Shown: positions 44,256-56,149, numbered from the stretch's first letter. The stretch: 64,000 nucleotides of DNA from Peromyscus leucopus (GCF_004664715.2 NC_051083.1:100965661-101029660), one strand, 5' to 3'. The notes: generated by a model from the sequence alone, not told the origin. Translations and numbers: made by a program.

Positions 44256-44695
44256 GAGTTTTTAATATTAAATTCACTTTTTGTTGGGTTCTGACTATCT
44301 TATTGGTTCAATATAAGCCATATTAACCTTGAATTTTTTTCATATTTTTTATTCTTTGACACTTTTATAGCTCATATAAGGAAATTTACTTGCTTCTGTC
44401 CCTTACTTCCTACTCTCACTCACTTTTCTCTCTTCATAAACCCTTCATCTTTCCAATTAGGCCCCTTCCTTCTTAAATCTTAGTTTCTTGTTTTAAAGAC
44501 TATAATATAATTACATAATTTATCACTTTTCTTTCCTCCCTCCAAATCCTCCCACATGTCCCCCTTTGTTCTTATTCAAATTTATGTCCTCTTTTTCATT
44601 AACTTTTCATATATATATGAAAAAATATACCTATATATTCCTAAATACAATCTGATTGGTCTGTATAATGTTATATGTATATTTTCAGGGATAGT
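44256..44695 (-). mobile_element. Old rodent L1 3' UTR pieces
   Basis: T-rich text with ATTCTTTGACACTTTTATAG and, from 44480, TCCTCCCACATGTCCCCC, AAATTTATGTCCTCTTTTTC and CAATCTGATTGGTCTGTAT, all reversed Lx-like 3' UTR. There may be two separate insertions. Confidence 0.55.
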
Positions 44696-45245
44696 CAGAA
44701 AGTTCTCAAAAGAAGAAAAATGACTAAGAAACACCTCAAAGTGTTCACCATCCTTAGCAATTAGAGAAATACAAATCAAAACAACATTGAAAATTCATCT
44801 TATCACAGCCAGAATGGCAAAGATCAACAAACATCTCACCACCCATCCTGGAGGGGGTGTGGGGAAAAGGGTACCCTCATTTACTGTTGGTGGTATTGCA
44901 AATTGGTGTAGCCACTATGAAAATCAGTATGGAGAATCATCAATGCCCACCACCCCCCCAAAAAAAAACCTAAAAAAAAAATCTGCCATATGACCTTGCT
45001 CTACCACTCCTTGGTATATGTCCAAAGTACTTAACATCTTACTCTACAGATACTTGCTCAGTCACATTCATTTCTGCTTTATTCACAACAGCTAGGAAAT
45101 GGAAGGAACTAATGAATGGATAGTGAATATGTGGTATATATACACTATGGAATACTGATCAGATGTAAAAAAATGTGAAATGAGCTTTGCCTTGAATTTT
45201 AAGAACATACTTGAAAATGTAGCCATGTGTGTTGTGTGATAAAGT
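44696..45245 (+). mobile_element. L1 ORF2 3' part
   Basis: GTTCTCAAAAGAAGAAAAATG, cut to GTTCTCAAAAGAAGAAAAAT, then CACCATCCTTAGCAATTAG, CCACTATGAAAATCAGTATG and CACTATGGAATACTGATCAG are the classic late ORF2 landmarks. It has frame breaks. Confidence 0.75.
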
Positions 45246-45777
45246 TCATAAAGTTTCCCTGATACTCTATTTCTATTAATTGTAATTTTATAGAAAAATA
45301 TTTAAAATTCCAAGATGGCAAAAATCAGGTCTGACAGCTGTTGGATTTCAAAGTTGGTAGCAGAAAAAAGAACTTAATAAAATTCTTACTACTTTCCCAT
45401 TTATTTGAGGTGGAAAAAAAGGAACCGATCTACAAACGAGGTCCCAAGGGGCTGACTTGAAAAATATTTACAGCTCTATGTCGTTAACAGGGGCAGTTCA
45501 GTTAGTAGGAAGCTAAAACTTCATTTCTTGAATCCAGTGTTTAGGCTGATATGCCATAACATATTTGAACAACATGCCTGGTTTCTTAAGTATTGTGCTA
45601 TTGAAGAAAAGAAAAATGAATCAAGAATGATCTGAGCCAGCGATGTTTATATTTATTTAGACATTTGTTATCATTAAAATAATAGTGCAAATTGGAAGGT
45701 TGGAGCCTTGTGCCATTAAAATTTTATGAACACAAAGAAGGAGCACAACAGAAGCAGCTTCTTTAAATTCTATATTA
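45246..45777. other. No recognised feature
   Basis: Unassigned sequence. I see no credible repeat or exon. Confidence 0.45.
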
Positions 45778-45945
45778 GCTGGGAGATGTGCTTTATGCCC
45801 ATAGCCCTAGTTTGTGCGAGGCTCAGACAGGAAGATTGCTATGAATTCCAGGTCAGCCCAGGCTACATAAATCAGTTCCACCGAACTACAGAGTGAAATC
45901 CTCTTTCAAAAAGAACATAAAAAAATGAAAAAAAGCAAACTCCTA
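45778..45945 (+). mobile_element. Old B1 (quasi-dimeric)
   Basis: GCTGGGAGATGTGCTTTATG, CAGGTCAGCCCAGGCTAC and a second module CACCGAACTACAGAGTG before the A-rich tail suggest an early B1 form. Confidence 0.55.
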
Positions 45946-46278
45946 ATTTATACCTTGCTAATGAATGTAGTAACTTTTCATGCCAATCTATTGATAGTAT
46001 ACCTGAAGTGACAGGCTCTTAAAATGCAGTTTACATAGACACATACAATAGTGAAATACCACAAATTCTGGTTAGTATGTTGACAGGTTACACGAAGGAC
46101 TAGTAAGGGAGGACACAAAATGCAGCCAAGAGTGAGGTTAACCCAAATAACATATGTCTCAGAGTACTTATCCATAGACTCAGAGCTTTCTCAGCATTTT
46201 CTCAAAGAAACCTGATTAGTACATTAGCAAACTCAACACTGAACATTGTAATCACCTGAGGATTTAAAAAGTGCTCAT

Positions 46279-46492
46279 TCTGGGGCCGGAGAGTTGGCTC
46301 AGCCAGAACGTGAGCAGATGTTCTGGGTTTGGTGCCAGGCACACATGCTGGTTCACAACCACCCATAACTCCAGTTTAAGGGGGTCCGATTTCTTCTCCT
46401 GCCTGGCCTCTGTGAGTACATGGTACACATACATCCATGCAGACAATATGCTCAAACATGTAAATTAAATCTAAAAAATTGTTTTGAAATTA
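46279..46492 (+). mobile_element. B2/B3-type SINE
   Basis: GCCGGAGAGTTGGCTCAGCC, GGGTTTGGTGCCAGGCAC, TGGTTCACAACCACCCATAA and the tail GTAAATTAAATCTAAAAAAT give a full-length copy with recognisable box A and box B. Confidence 0.75.
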
Positions 46493-47154
46493 CGTTTATT
46501 TCTATGCTTAATGGACACATTATACCTTAGTCTTTGGAGTTTGGACCTGAATATTCATGTGTATACGAATGTGTATATATGTAATTAGAATTTTTTAGAA
46601 TCTCTCCAGGTAATGTTAAAAGTAGTCAAAATCTAACTTTCCCTGGAGAAACTCAACAGCTGCTGATGGTAATACTAGGGAGAACTGTCTCTCCAAAGTC
46701 TTTAAAAGGACACTGAAATATTAACAAAATAAAAGGACACTGAGTAATGTTTAAACAAAAACAACAACAGACATGTCATTCCAGAAAGCCATATAAACCT
46801 CCATCGGTGGGTTTTTTTTTTTTTTTTTTTTTTTTTTTCCACTGAGCTTTTAATAGAGATTGCGTGGTAACTGTTCCAAATCACCAATTAAGTAGATCTT
46901 TAAATGACAATTTAATGTTGGCACTCTATTGTGAAATTTGGCAGCCTAAAGAGCATGTGCCCAACAAGAAGGCCCTCATCAAGACCTGGCCTTAATTGTT
47001 GTGTTTTTCCCCTTGGGTGGTGATGGCTTTGCTCTGGGCCACCCACATTCAGTTCCTGCTAATGATACATATTTGTAAAAACAGCTCACCCTGGGCTATG
47101 CTTATAATTTGTGAATCAAAGGGAAAAAAAAAACTCTATACATAATAGCTAAAA
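46493..47154. other. Unassigned, with a T27 run
   Basis: No repeat recognised apart from a T-run at 46812-46838. The Lys-rich minus frame there is an artefact. Confidence 0.45.
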
Positions 47155-47590
47155 TCATGGGCTTTGAAGTCAGACAATCCAGGCCTAAAAACCTGGCTCT
47201 TATTTGCTGCTTGACTTGAGGCAACAACTTGAACTTGACACTTCTCTAATCCTTCATTTCCTCATGTCTAAAACACTATTAAGTAGGGCTAGTGAGATTG
47301 CTCAGCGGATAAAGGGACTTGCTGTCAATTCTAATAACCTGAGTTTGACTCCTAGACTCACATGGTGAAGGGAGAGAACTGCTCTGAGAAAGTTGCCCTC
47401 TGACCTCCATGCTTGAGTTGTTGCCCAAGTACATCCCTTTTCATGCATAATCAATCAGCCAATAAATAAATATAATAAAATATTATTTAATAATACTCTG
47501 TACTTTGTAGGGTTTAATAAAGATCACATGTGATAAGGTACACTATTTTCCTGTCATACAGTGTGTACTGAATTAATATCAAGAACTTTA
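47155..47590 (+). mobile_element. MIR SINE split by B3
   Basis: Left part (47155-47283): GGGCTTTGAAGTCAGACAATC and TTTCCTCATGTCTAAAACAC, the former cut to GGCTTTGAAGTCAGACAATC. Right part (47495-47590): TTGTAGGGTTTAATAAAG and CATACAGTGTGTACTGAATT. Joined across 47286-47490 these follow MIR order. Confidence 0.6.
47286..47490 (+). mobile_element. B3-type SINE inserted in MIR
   Basis: GGCTAGTGAGATTGCTCAGC, ATAACCTGAGTTTGACTCC, GTTGCCCTCTGACCTCCATG and an (AATA)n-like tail give a full-length B3. Confidence 0.75.
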
Positions 47591-47742
47591 GAAAATCAGT
47601 TATTATTTAAGGATCAAGTCTGATATAAATAAAACTTCATAACCAGTTATGCTAACCACATGGCTAAATGGGAGTTCTGGTCAAGTCCTTTTAATGACTT
47701 AGAGTGGAAACTTATCTGAAGACATCCATCCAAATCCTGCTT

Positions 47743-47790
47743 CTTCAAATCAGCAAATCTTCAAATCTTCAAATCTTCAAATCAGCAAAT
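47743..47790. repeat. 8-bp tandem array, two unit variants
   Basis: Six units: CTTCAAAT, CAGCAAAT, CTTCAAAT, CTTCAAAT, CTTCAAAT, CAGCAAAT, then a partial CAGCAT. It sits inside a short frame, which I reject as a gene. Confidence 0.95.
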
Positions 47791-49470
47791 CAGCATCACA
47801 TCCCCTTACAGTTGTGTTTAATCACTAATGGCCTTTTTTATTTGCTCACAGCTTTCTCCTGTTTTGTTCTAGTTTTTCCTGGTTGTGGAAACTCGACATT
47901 TTCCCAAGTTCTCAGGACTTTGAACCCAATCTTATGGCTCTGATTCAGTGTCTTGGCTCTTGAAGAGCTCTGGTTCCCATTTAGTCTATCTTTTTCTCTC
48001 TTGGCTATCTCGAGGAATATACTCTGACATTACTTCAGCCTTTTATGACTGAAGTCTTAAACAGTCCTTCCAGCAGGCCCATCCCAGATGACCCACTCGA
48101 ACTCCTCTCAAGAGAGGATTCAAACTGCAGCAAGGCCAGATGCTCCAATATATGAAAACATCAATCTTGAATGTGTTGCACAATAGAAAATATTTCCATT
48201 CTATTGCTTCACTAAGTGTGTTTGCTAATATTGTGTTATATGGATGGTTCAGATACGAATTCCTTTGGACCGAACTTCAAGCAAATCTGTGCTGTTACAT
48301 CATCTGTTCATCTCAAATATTTAAAGCCCTGCCTTTGTCTAAGGGGAGGATTTTTTATTTTTTCATTATTTGTTTCTGAATGTGATCATCTTGTAATGAT
48401 CAGAGAAGTCTCAGCAAGGCTATTTAGCTTAAAACCATGATGAACATCTGAGTAACCATAAATAAAACAGTTATTTCTTCTCACCTAGTTTCCTTTCTAA
48501 AGGTTTTCTAAATTGCTGCCATTTTTTCCTGGTAGCTACTGTTCACCTCACTTTGCAGATTCAACTAAACCTTCACCACATGTTTATCAGGCGTATACTA
48601 TTATCATCTCCCCTGCTCAAACAGGGAAGATAGTGTGGCTCTGAGCAGTCACATGCATTTTTCACGGTCAGACAGAAACAGAAGTAGCCATGTGCACACA
48701 ACACTGCTTTGTTCATCACTGGGCTGCATTGTCTTCCAGTGCAGGAAAAGACCTTGAACAAGGGACACTACATGATGCAAAGTAGCCAGTTTCTAGCTGG
48801 AGTAAAGATCAATGTGGAATTGCTGGTGGTGAATTTATAACAAGCTTATTTCAAATAATGATCTTGCCTCATTTCTGAGTTTCCACTGTTATGAAAACTT
48901 AGATGAGAGTCTTGGGAAGAAGCACCTTGTCTCAGACTTTGTACACTAAGTTTCAAATTAGTCTTAGAAATGCCAACCTGTAGTACAGCAGGTAGAACTG
49001 GGTGACTCTGAAACTTCTCCAACAAATGGATTGCAGAATCACTTCTTGATTATCCCACCATTTGTTTGTGTTGTGTTCAGATGCACTCTTAGCTCAGAGA
49101 TTGTACAAGGCATGCATTAAAATAATAACTCATCCATAATAGTTGGATGTAATGCATTGAGATGACTACCGTTGCTACAAGGAAGAAGAAACTATGAATA
49201 GTTGGGTGGGTACTTCCTGAGAATGCCAGCTCTACAAAATTCTTAGCTAGTAGTATGTAGATTTTCACAGAAGTATACCCTCTACAAGCTTCTAGTGTCA
49301 ATTCTGCCAAATGAGATTTAATAAAGAAAATGTTTTCTTATCATGCTTAATAATTTAGACTTTCTAAATTAGTAATTTAGATATTTGTTGGTGGACAAAG
49401 AAAAGACATGCAAGGATTGCCAAGAATTTTTTTTTCAAATCCAGGAAAACTGAAAGAAATGCTTCCAAAA
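47791..49470. other. Mostly unassigned; a weak MIR trace
   Basis: About 1.7 kb with no strong repeat. Reversed MIR-like text lies at about 48590-48690 (CTATTATCATCTCCCC and later GGTCAGACAGAAAC). The frames at 48140-48440 and 49089-49310 show no recognisable domain. Confidence 0.4.
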
Positions 49471-49483
49471 AGCTAAACATTCT

Positions 49484-49650
49484 CCTTTTTTTTTTTTTTT
49501 TTGGTTTTTCAAGACAGAGTTTCTCTGTGTAGTTTAGGTAATTGTCTTGGATCTTGCTCTGTAGACCAGGCTGGCCTGAAACTCACAGATCCTCCTGGCT
49601 CTGCCTCCCAAGTGCTGGGATTAAAGGTGTGGGCCACCACTGCCTGGCTG
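49484..49650 (-). mobile_element. B1 SINE with 13-bp TSD
   Basis: A T tail, GGTTTTTCAAGACAGAG to CCACCACTGCCTGGCTG. AGCTAAACATTCT is duplicated at 49471-49483 and 49651-49663. It carries an older B1 body than the copies at 8312 and 25555. Confidence 0.92.
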
Positions 49651-50435
49651 AGCTAAACATTCTAATTCAAGCTATATTTAAAAACATCTTTTAAAAATAC
49701 ATGTAAAGTCAATATAGAGTGTCATGAGTCTTAAGAAGGCAAATTTTAAAATGTTCTCATCTAATGCTCCTAGTAAACATGCATTTTATTATGTTTAACC
49801 TTCATTTTCACTAAGAATGCCATCTCTTAAAGACATAGATGAAAGTGAGGTAGGCTACGCCAATCAATATGGACTAAGGCAGGTGTAAAAATGAACACAA
49901 GGTAGATATGCTCAATGGCCTATCTTATTCTCTGGTGACTTTAGTCTTTCAAAATATTCTGTATTTCTCTTGTTTGGCCAAACTGGTACAAGAAACAACT
50001 GTGAGAAATTTACTCTGCTCACTTATTATAAACTATATTTGAACATCTGAAGTTTGGGAATGATTTACTTAACTACTTTATTAAGCGTTCAAGATTGCTT
50101 CTTTAATAACGTCCCTTCCCTCTTTCGTGTTTTTATTATAGTAATAAAAGTATAACATAAAATTTGTCATCTTAACCATTTGTAAGAGTACAGTGCACTT
50201 TTGTTAATTATACAAAGACTATTATGCAACAGATATCCAGAAATCCACCTTGGAAAGTCAAAGCTCTAACTCCCTGTCTCCTGAGCTCTAGGAAGCCACC
50301 ATTCTGTTTTCTGTTTTTTAGAGGTTGACTACTTTAAACATCTCCTCAAAGTAGAATCAGGAAGCATTTGTTATTTTGTAACTGACTTATTTAACTTATA
50401 CTAATGTCCTTAAGTTTTATTCAGGTTGTAGCATG

Positions 50436-50590
50436 TCTTGGCTGAGTATGGTGGCAGATGCACTTGTAACCTCAGCCCTTGAAAGGCTGGAGATTTGCCA
50501 TGGGTTTTAGGCCAACCGGGGCTACACAATGTGTTGTTCCAGGCTAGCTTGAGCTACAGAGTGTGAGATCCTATCTTAGAAAAAAAATCA
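50436..50590 (+). mobile_element. Old B1 inserted in ancient L1
   Basis: GAGTATGGTGGCAGATGC, CCAACCGGGGCTACACAATG and a second module GCTTGAGCTACAGAGTG, then an A-run. Quasi-dimeric early B1. Confidence 0.6.
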
Positions 50591-50974
50591 ACCCCAATCC
50601 CAAATTTCCTTCCTTATAAGTCCCCAAATATTCTCTTGTCTGTATGTTTGTGTATATACAACTTTTGTAATCCATTCATTGGTGGGTGGACATTTGAGTT
50701 GCTTCTACTTCTTAGCTCTAGTGGATAGTACTGAAGTCTCTTCAAGATCTTGTTCTCAGTTTTGTAGGATATACATCCAGAAGTAGGATGGCAGAACCAT
50801 AGGGAGGAACTGTGTTCAGTTTTGTAACATACTTAGGATTTTGATAATGATTCTACTAATTTACGTTCCCACCAACAGTATGCAAGGGTTCAAATTTTTC
50901 TATGCTCTTGCAGACATTCATTTCCTGTTGCTTTGATAGTGGTCACCCTAATAATTGTGAAGTTAAGTATCATG

Positions 50975-51075
50975 ATAGAGGGTTGGCAATACATCCAAGT
51001 GATAAAGTATTTGCTTGGCATATACAAAACCTCAGGTTTGATCCCCAGCACCACAAAAACAAGTAAGGAAAGATT
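50975..51075 (+). mobile_element. ID-type SINE inserted in ancient L1
   Basis: TACATCCAAGTGATAAAGTA and AGGTTTGATCCCCAGCACC mark the tRNA-like head. GTATCAT occurs at 50967-50973 and 51090-51096 and may be the core of the TSD. Confidence 0.65.
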
Positions 51076-51469
51076 TTAATAAAAAAATTGTATCATAATT
51101 TATACTTCCATTTTCATTTTCATTTGTTGGTAAATTGCATAACTTCTTTGAGAAATGTCCATTCAAATTCCTTTTTTACCTTTAAATTGGATTACATTGT
51201 TTTATTGTGATTAAATTATCACTATAATTGTATATTATGTGTATTAACTTTTACCGCATATATTGCAAATATTCTTTTCTCCATGTATAGATTGCTGTCT
51301 CACCATTTCCTTCTTCTGTATTTCGTTATATCTTTTTGAGGAAATAAGAAAGAGGTAAACTTACAGTTAGGAAACTTGGTATTACACATTTGCTGAGTGT
51401 ATTCTGCTGGATAAACAAATGGAATTTGCTGGGTTAGAGTACTGGAACACTAAGCATACTCAATGGATT

Positions 51470-52530
51470 TTAAAAAAAAAAACATCACTTGCTGTTGAGA
51501 GAGGCAGTGGGAGACATGACAGAATATAAGTGGGTTTCATCAAAATTCGTTGTGTTTGTGCATGCAATTCTTGAAAATATTTTTTAAAGAAATACTTTGT
51601 CCAGAGACAGGACCCCATGAAATTTCCCCTCTGCCATGTTAACATGTCCATTGACTTTGCCAGTGTTCTGGTCTTGTTTATGCAAACAAAGACATTCACA
51701 GCAGGCTTCCTGGCATTCTGACTTTTGCAATCTTTCTGCACCCTCTTCTTCAATGTTCTTTGAGCCATAGGTGAAGAAGCTGCTGCAGACTTATCCATTG
51801 GAGGTTAGGGTTAGGGTCATGACCTACATTATGTCCAGTTGTGGTTTCCTGAGATGATCTCTGTCTGTTTCAAAAACAAGTTTCTTTGTTAGGAGTGGTA
51901 GCTACATTTATCTCTGAATATAAGAATCAGATTTAGAATGTGGTAAAGAGTTATTCTGACCTAGCAAAGTGGCAGCAGCTGATTATTTTCTAAGGTCTAT
52001 GACCTCAATAGGCCTGTGAACCTGGCTAGGTTTCCACTAACAGGCATGATTTTCCTCTTGCTGAGTGGACCTTAAATCCAATTTAGATAGTTATTGGTTG
52101 CCAACAACATGTGAGTGCCACTTACTGCAACTTTATGGACATGTTGCCATGCTGGTAGTTGTCGTGGTTCATAGATGTTACAGTTGGGTGGGACTGCTTA
52201 CCTCACCCCCACCCCTAGCAGCATGCATAGTATTTTCTGAAACCATGGAAGTAGACCACAGAGAAGAGGCTTTCAGGTCAGAGCTTGAAACATCTGAGTC
52301 CTGTGTCCCAAGCATATGTTGTCTTCAGCAACAGAGGCCTACCCTCAGTTCATGAGAGGCAATAAGGGCTACATTGATAATATATATTATTTTGGGAGTC
52401 ACTTGAGTTACCCTGACCAATCATTCAAAATGAGGTTTTTCTTACCTGGTACTGGAGTTTTTGTTAGTCTGTAGTTCTTGTGGGGAACATTCTCAACCCA
52501 AGTGGCTCAACTTCCTTTAAGATATGTATA
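51470..52530 (-). mobile_element. Old rodent L1 3' UTR, about 1 kb
   Basis: CCATGTTAACATGTCCATTG, GCAATCTTTCTGCACCCTC, CATGCTGGTAGTTGTCGTGG and TTACCTGGTACTGGAGTTTT keep the order of a reversed Lx-like 3' UTR. This explains the 112-residue minus frame at 51460-51798 and the 96-residue plus frame at 52065-52355, neither of which is a gene. Confidence 0.7.
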
Positions 52531-52784
52531 TATACACTTATATATGTTGTGTATAATTTAAGGCAAATATAAAATCATGATTCCTTGAGGCTTTATCCAA
52601 CAACCTTGTTGTAATTTATCCCTCATCTCTCGTGCTCCTTCTGTATTGATTTTCCTCTTTCTCAGCTGGAGGTCCTTTCCCATTATTTTGTTTCCCACTT
52701 CATATGGCCTGTGTCTTGCTATTCTCTTCCAAAGGCCTCCTTCCACATATTTTTGGTACCTGCTGGGAGACAGAGTGTTAGGCT

Positions 52785-53115
52785 ATCCTAAGGAGGAGAG
52801 TTGTTCAATGCAGACTAGTCAGTCTTGAACCCATATACACAAATAAGAAAAAGACTCAGCAAGATGTATTTATATATATTTCTTTGTACAATACATACTT
52901 ACACACATGTATATCTATGTAACAACAACAATAATAACAATAAAAAAGAGGCTACCAACTTGAGACTGGGGATTATGAGAGGAGTTTGATGGAGGTGAGT
53001 TGGGGTAGAGATAGGAAATAGAAGGGGGAAATTTATGTAATCCTATTTCAACTAAAACATATTAAAATGAATAAAAATAAATAAAAAAGCAAAAAAAAAA
53101 ACAATAATAAAGAGA
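52785..53115 (+). mobile_element. Old rodent L1 3' UTR end
   Basis: GAAAAAGACTCAGCAAGATG, AATAAAAAAGAGGCTACCAA, a weak G-rich tract and a long A-rich end. It is inverted relative to the block at 51470-52530. Confidence 0.6.
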
Positions 53116-53236
53116 AGTATTGACTTACCTACAACCAAGCTCCCAATAAACAGTTTTGGTTTGTTTAAAGAAAGATCATGTTGAAGAAAAATAAAAATAA
53201 AGTAGGTTACAGCAATAGACACTATCCTTTTTAACA

Positions 53237-53365
53237 TTACATTGTGGCTTTATGTCTGTAATCCCAGAATTTAGGATGCTTAGACAGGAGGATTTTTGTG
53301 TGTTCAAACCCAGTCTGGATTACAGAGTGAGAATTTGTCTCAAGATAAAATGTGAGTGTACACAA
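53237..53365 (+). mobile_element. Old B1
   Basis: TTATGTCTGTAATCCCAGAA, TTCAAACCCAGTCTGGATTA and GAATTTGTCTCAAGATAAA are diverged B1 landmarks. Confidence 0.5.
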
Positions 53366-53629
53366 GCAAAAGAGAGAGAATGAGATTTTTGAAAGGATTT
53401 TAGGCAGCTAAGGTTTGAAAAGGAATAGAGAACTGTGTAAAAATATTTAGTGGGATGATTAATAGCTTGTAGCATTAAACTGGTTCTTCCATTGTTTCTG
53501 TGGAGATGGGGTTGAAAAAAGGACTAGATATTTAAAGGGCCAAGTCATCCGAATATTCAAATCAGGTTATTGTTGGCAGTGCTAGAGATCTTTGACTTCT
53601 TTTTCTGAATTATGCATAATATCTGTCTT

Positions 53630-53912
53630 CTGATTGTGTGAATGCACAAGCACACTCATGTGGAGGTCAAAGGAGAACCTCTCAGTGTCTATCTTCTCCT
53701 TCTACCATGCTTGAGACAAGATTTCTGTTCTCTGCTGTTTATGCCCAGTCAGCTGGCTCGTGAGCTTCTTAGGAGTCTGTCTCCACTCCCTATCTCCCCA
53801 CAGAAGCACTGGGATTACAGACATGTGCTTTACCTGGTCTTTGAGGATTCAAATTAAGGTCTTCATGTTTTCACAGCAAGTGTTACCCACTGAGCCATCA
53901 TTTTCCCAGCTT
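53630..53912 (-). mobile_element. B4-class SINE
   Basis: CACTCATGTGGAGGTCAAAG, GCACTGGGATTACAGACATG and GTTACCCACTGAGCCATC define a reversed full-length B4. The two overlapping plus frames are SINE translations. Confidence 0.7.
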
Positions 53913-54237
53913 CAACATAGTTTTTCATATTACATGTTAGAAGCTTGTTCGGCAAGGGGTGGATAGTAACTGACCCATGATAACAGTCTTTGAGGAAGAA
54001 AAACAGTTCAACAGACTGTGTTCAAATGTAAACATGTATTTGAGACTTAGCCCTCTGCTTTTCCCCACACTTCCTTCAAGAAATGTGTTGCCCTTTGTCA
54101 CTAACTTACTCTTCAAGGTCTTTGGATATGTTTAATCATCTTAGCCTAGGGAGGAGGAAAATTACAATGCTGTTTTTCTAAGGCTTTTTACTAGAAATAG
54201 CTCTACGAAAAACTTCCTCATTGTGCATGTGTGTGTT

Positions 54238-54290
<53 letters not shown>

Positions 54291-54734
54291 TGTCTTTTCT
54301 CTGTTACAGTTTCAGCTGATTCTCTTGTGATTGCTGAAACTTTCCGATGAATGGGCTCCTTTGTTTGCTCCTGACATCAGTTTCTAGACACCGTCCAGTG
54401 ACAATTCTGGTTCAGTTTCTCTATGTGATACATGGTCACTCACTATATGCTTTTTAGCTCTGAATTTTGTTAGCAAGAAATATTGAATTTTCATCTGCTT
54501 CTAGACTCTCTAACCTCAGTTTCCCCAGGATCTCCTTATGGCCCCTCCTTTTCAGCTCTGGATTTTTGTGGCAGAACCTAAGGGAAGAGAATGTCTACCT
54601 TATGTCATCATCAGAAACACTCCTATGGTTCTATTACTCATAGCTTTCTAGTTTATTTTGCTTTTCTTTGTGTATCCTCTTGAAATAATAGGCTCTATAT
54701 TCACCATTTCTTTTATGTAAAGAATCAAATATTT
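53913..54734. other. Unassigned, with a (TG)n at 54242-54288
   Basis: About 23 TG units at 54242-54288. The rest shows no repeat family or exon that I can support. Confidence 0.5.
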
Positions 54735-54828
54735 GATTTGGGAGGAGTTTGGGAGAGGATTTGGGGTGCTTATGGTCAAAACACATTGAATGGAATTCTC
54801 AAAAAATTATTAAAAATATTTTTTGATG
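54735..54828 (+). mobile_element. L1 3' end
   Basis: GGGAGGAGTTTGGGAGAGG, then TGGTCAAAACACATTGAATG and TCTCAAAAAATTATTAAAAA, the last 90 bp of an old L1. Confidence 0.55.
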
Positions 54829-56059
54829 AAAGAAGTACCTTTTAACCTTAAAACCATCATGTCAAATGTGCTATAAAGAGGTAGTGGTAATGCAGTAATA
54901 TGAAACAACACCAAATTCCATTTGTATCCATTTACATTAATTTCACACTATAACCACTCATGTCTTGTGTTACCATAAACACCAATGATGCCTAAGTCAC
55001 AAATGGTCACAATGGCATTTTTTTCTGTACCCATAAATAATTCTTCTCCAATGATTCCTAAATACCCCAGCTATCTTTTCAAAGATATTGACACTAGAAT
55101 CCTTACTTTTTCTCTGAACTCATTTTTCCTTACTGCTATAAATGTGTACCTTTCTTTCAAGACAAACAGGATTATTTGCTTCCTCTCAAATGTGGTTTAC
55201 TTGTATTTGAACTGTACACTTTTGTCATTGCCTCTTTGTGCGAGAAACACCTAAAACTATTAAATTTTGAATGTTGGAATACTACTGATCTTTTAAAAGC
55301 TTTCTTTAAAATTCTAGTGGTATCTTTGACCTCAAGAACATGCAAACATTCTCCTTTGTTTCTAATGAGAAATTCTGTTCCAACCCAAGAATCTATATAT
55401 TTCCCCAGTACCATATAATGTATGTGTTTGGCACTATGTTTTGCTTATGATGTCCCTTATGCTAGAATTTTGAGTATCTAAGCAGAGCCCACCAATGATT
55501 ATAAATGAAAGAAAAGAGAGGTATTTGGGAACTAAGAAAAACTTTCAGTTGGGATTGAGGAAAGCATTTCAGATAATTTTTGACTGTACACGAAAATTTA
55601 ATAAATACAAGTAAGTTTTCTTGTAGAAGAGCATGAGAGCATTGCATATACTAGGTACATAATATGTATTTGTATTTGTTAAAGACCAGATACATGAATA
55701 GATTGCTGTGTTTATTTGTGCTTGTATCCCTGTGTTTGAACTGATCACATTTATTCTCCCTCCAATGAGGCAAATTTGAAACAAAATGATATGTGGTGTC
55801 TAAGGAGAAAGTGACTCTGAAAATAGGTGTCATCCATAGGAAATGAGTGACCTGTCTTACTATTTTGCCTGGCTGAGAGGATAGCCTAGGGGTATTCACA
55901 GGTTGTTCAAGCTTCAGATGTATAATGTTAAGTGAGTAGTCATTGTCATAGTTACCAAGTAGGTAACTTACCTACATCTAGGAATCTTCTCCTTTACCAT
56001 GTGGAGTTACTTTACTTGGACATTAGAAGAGAAAATTTTAATTTCTTAATGAAGTTTCT
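54829..56059. other. No recognised feature
   Basis: About 1.2 kb without an assigned repeat. Overlapping frames on both strands at 55172-55418 are of equal length and cannot both be real; neither shows a domain. Confidence 0.4.
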
Positions 56060-56140
56060 GTTGTGGAATATTAGTTTAAGATGTGTTACATAAGGACCTG
56101 AGTTTGACTCCTAGCACCACATAACCGAAGTATGGTGGCA
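56060..56140 (+). mobile_element. tRNA-derived SINE fragment
   Basis: GGACCTGAGTTTGACTCCTA and GTATGGTGGCACAC are the middle of a B3/B4-like element cut off by the adjoining L1. Confidence 0.45.
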
Positions 56141-56149
56141 CACTTGTTT

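Larger units (their letters stand above)
50120..51345 (-). mobile_element. Ancient L1, interrupted by B1 and ID
   Basis: Reversed old mammalian L1 in order: 3' UTR (ATAACATAAAATTTGTCATC, CCACCATTCTGTTTTCTG), then ORF2 end (ATCCATTCATTGGTGGGTGG, CCACCAACAGTATGCAAGGG), then further ORF2 (GAGAAATGTCCATTCAAATT, ATATTGCAAATATTC). Two SINEs interrupt it. Confidence 0.65.

Noticed and set aside
46279..46360. tRNA gene
   Set aside because: Box A and box B-like text belongs to a B2/B3 SINE. There is no cloverleaf with an acceptor stem, and a SINE body follows.
51460..51798. 112-residue minus-strand frame starting MDKSAAASSP
   Set aside because: At first it looked like a processed-gene fragment, but the DNA follows a reversed Lx-like L1 3' UTR and continues as such to 52530.
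51803..51816. Interstitial telomeric repeat (GGTTAGGGTTAGGG)
   Set aside because: Only about two units, and they lie inside an L1 3' UTR where a GCCTTAGG-like text is expected.
55172..55418. Two 80-residue frames on opposite strands
   Set aside because: Mirror-placed frames of equal length are expected by chance in a stop-poor stretch; neither has a recognisable motif.
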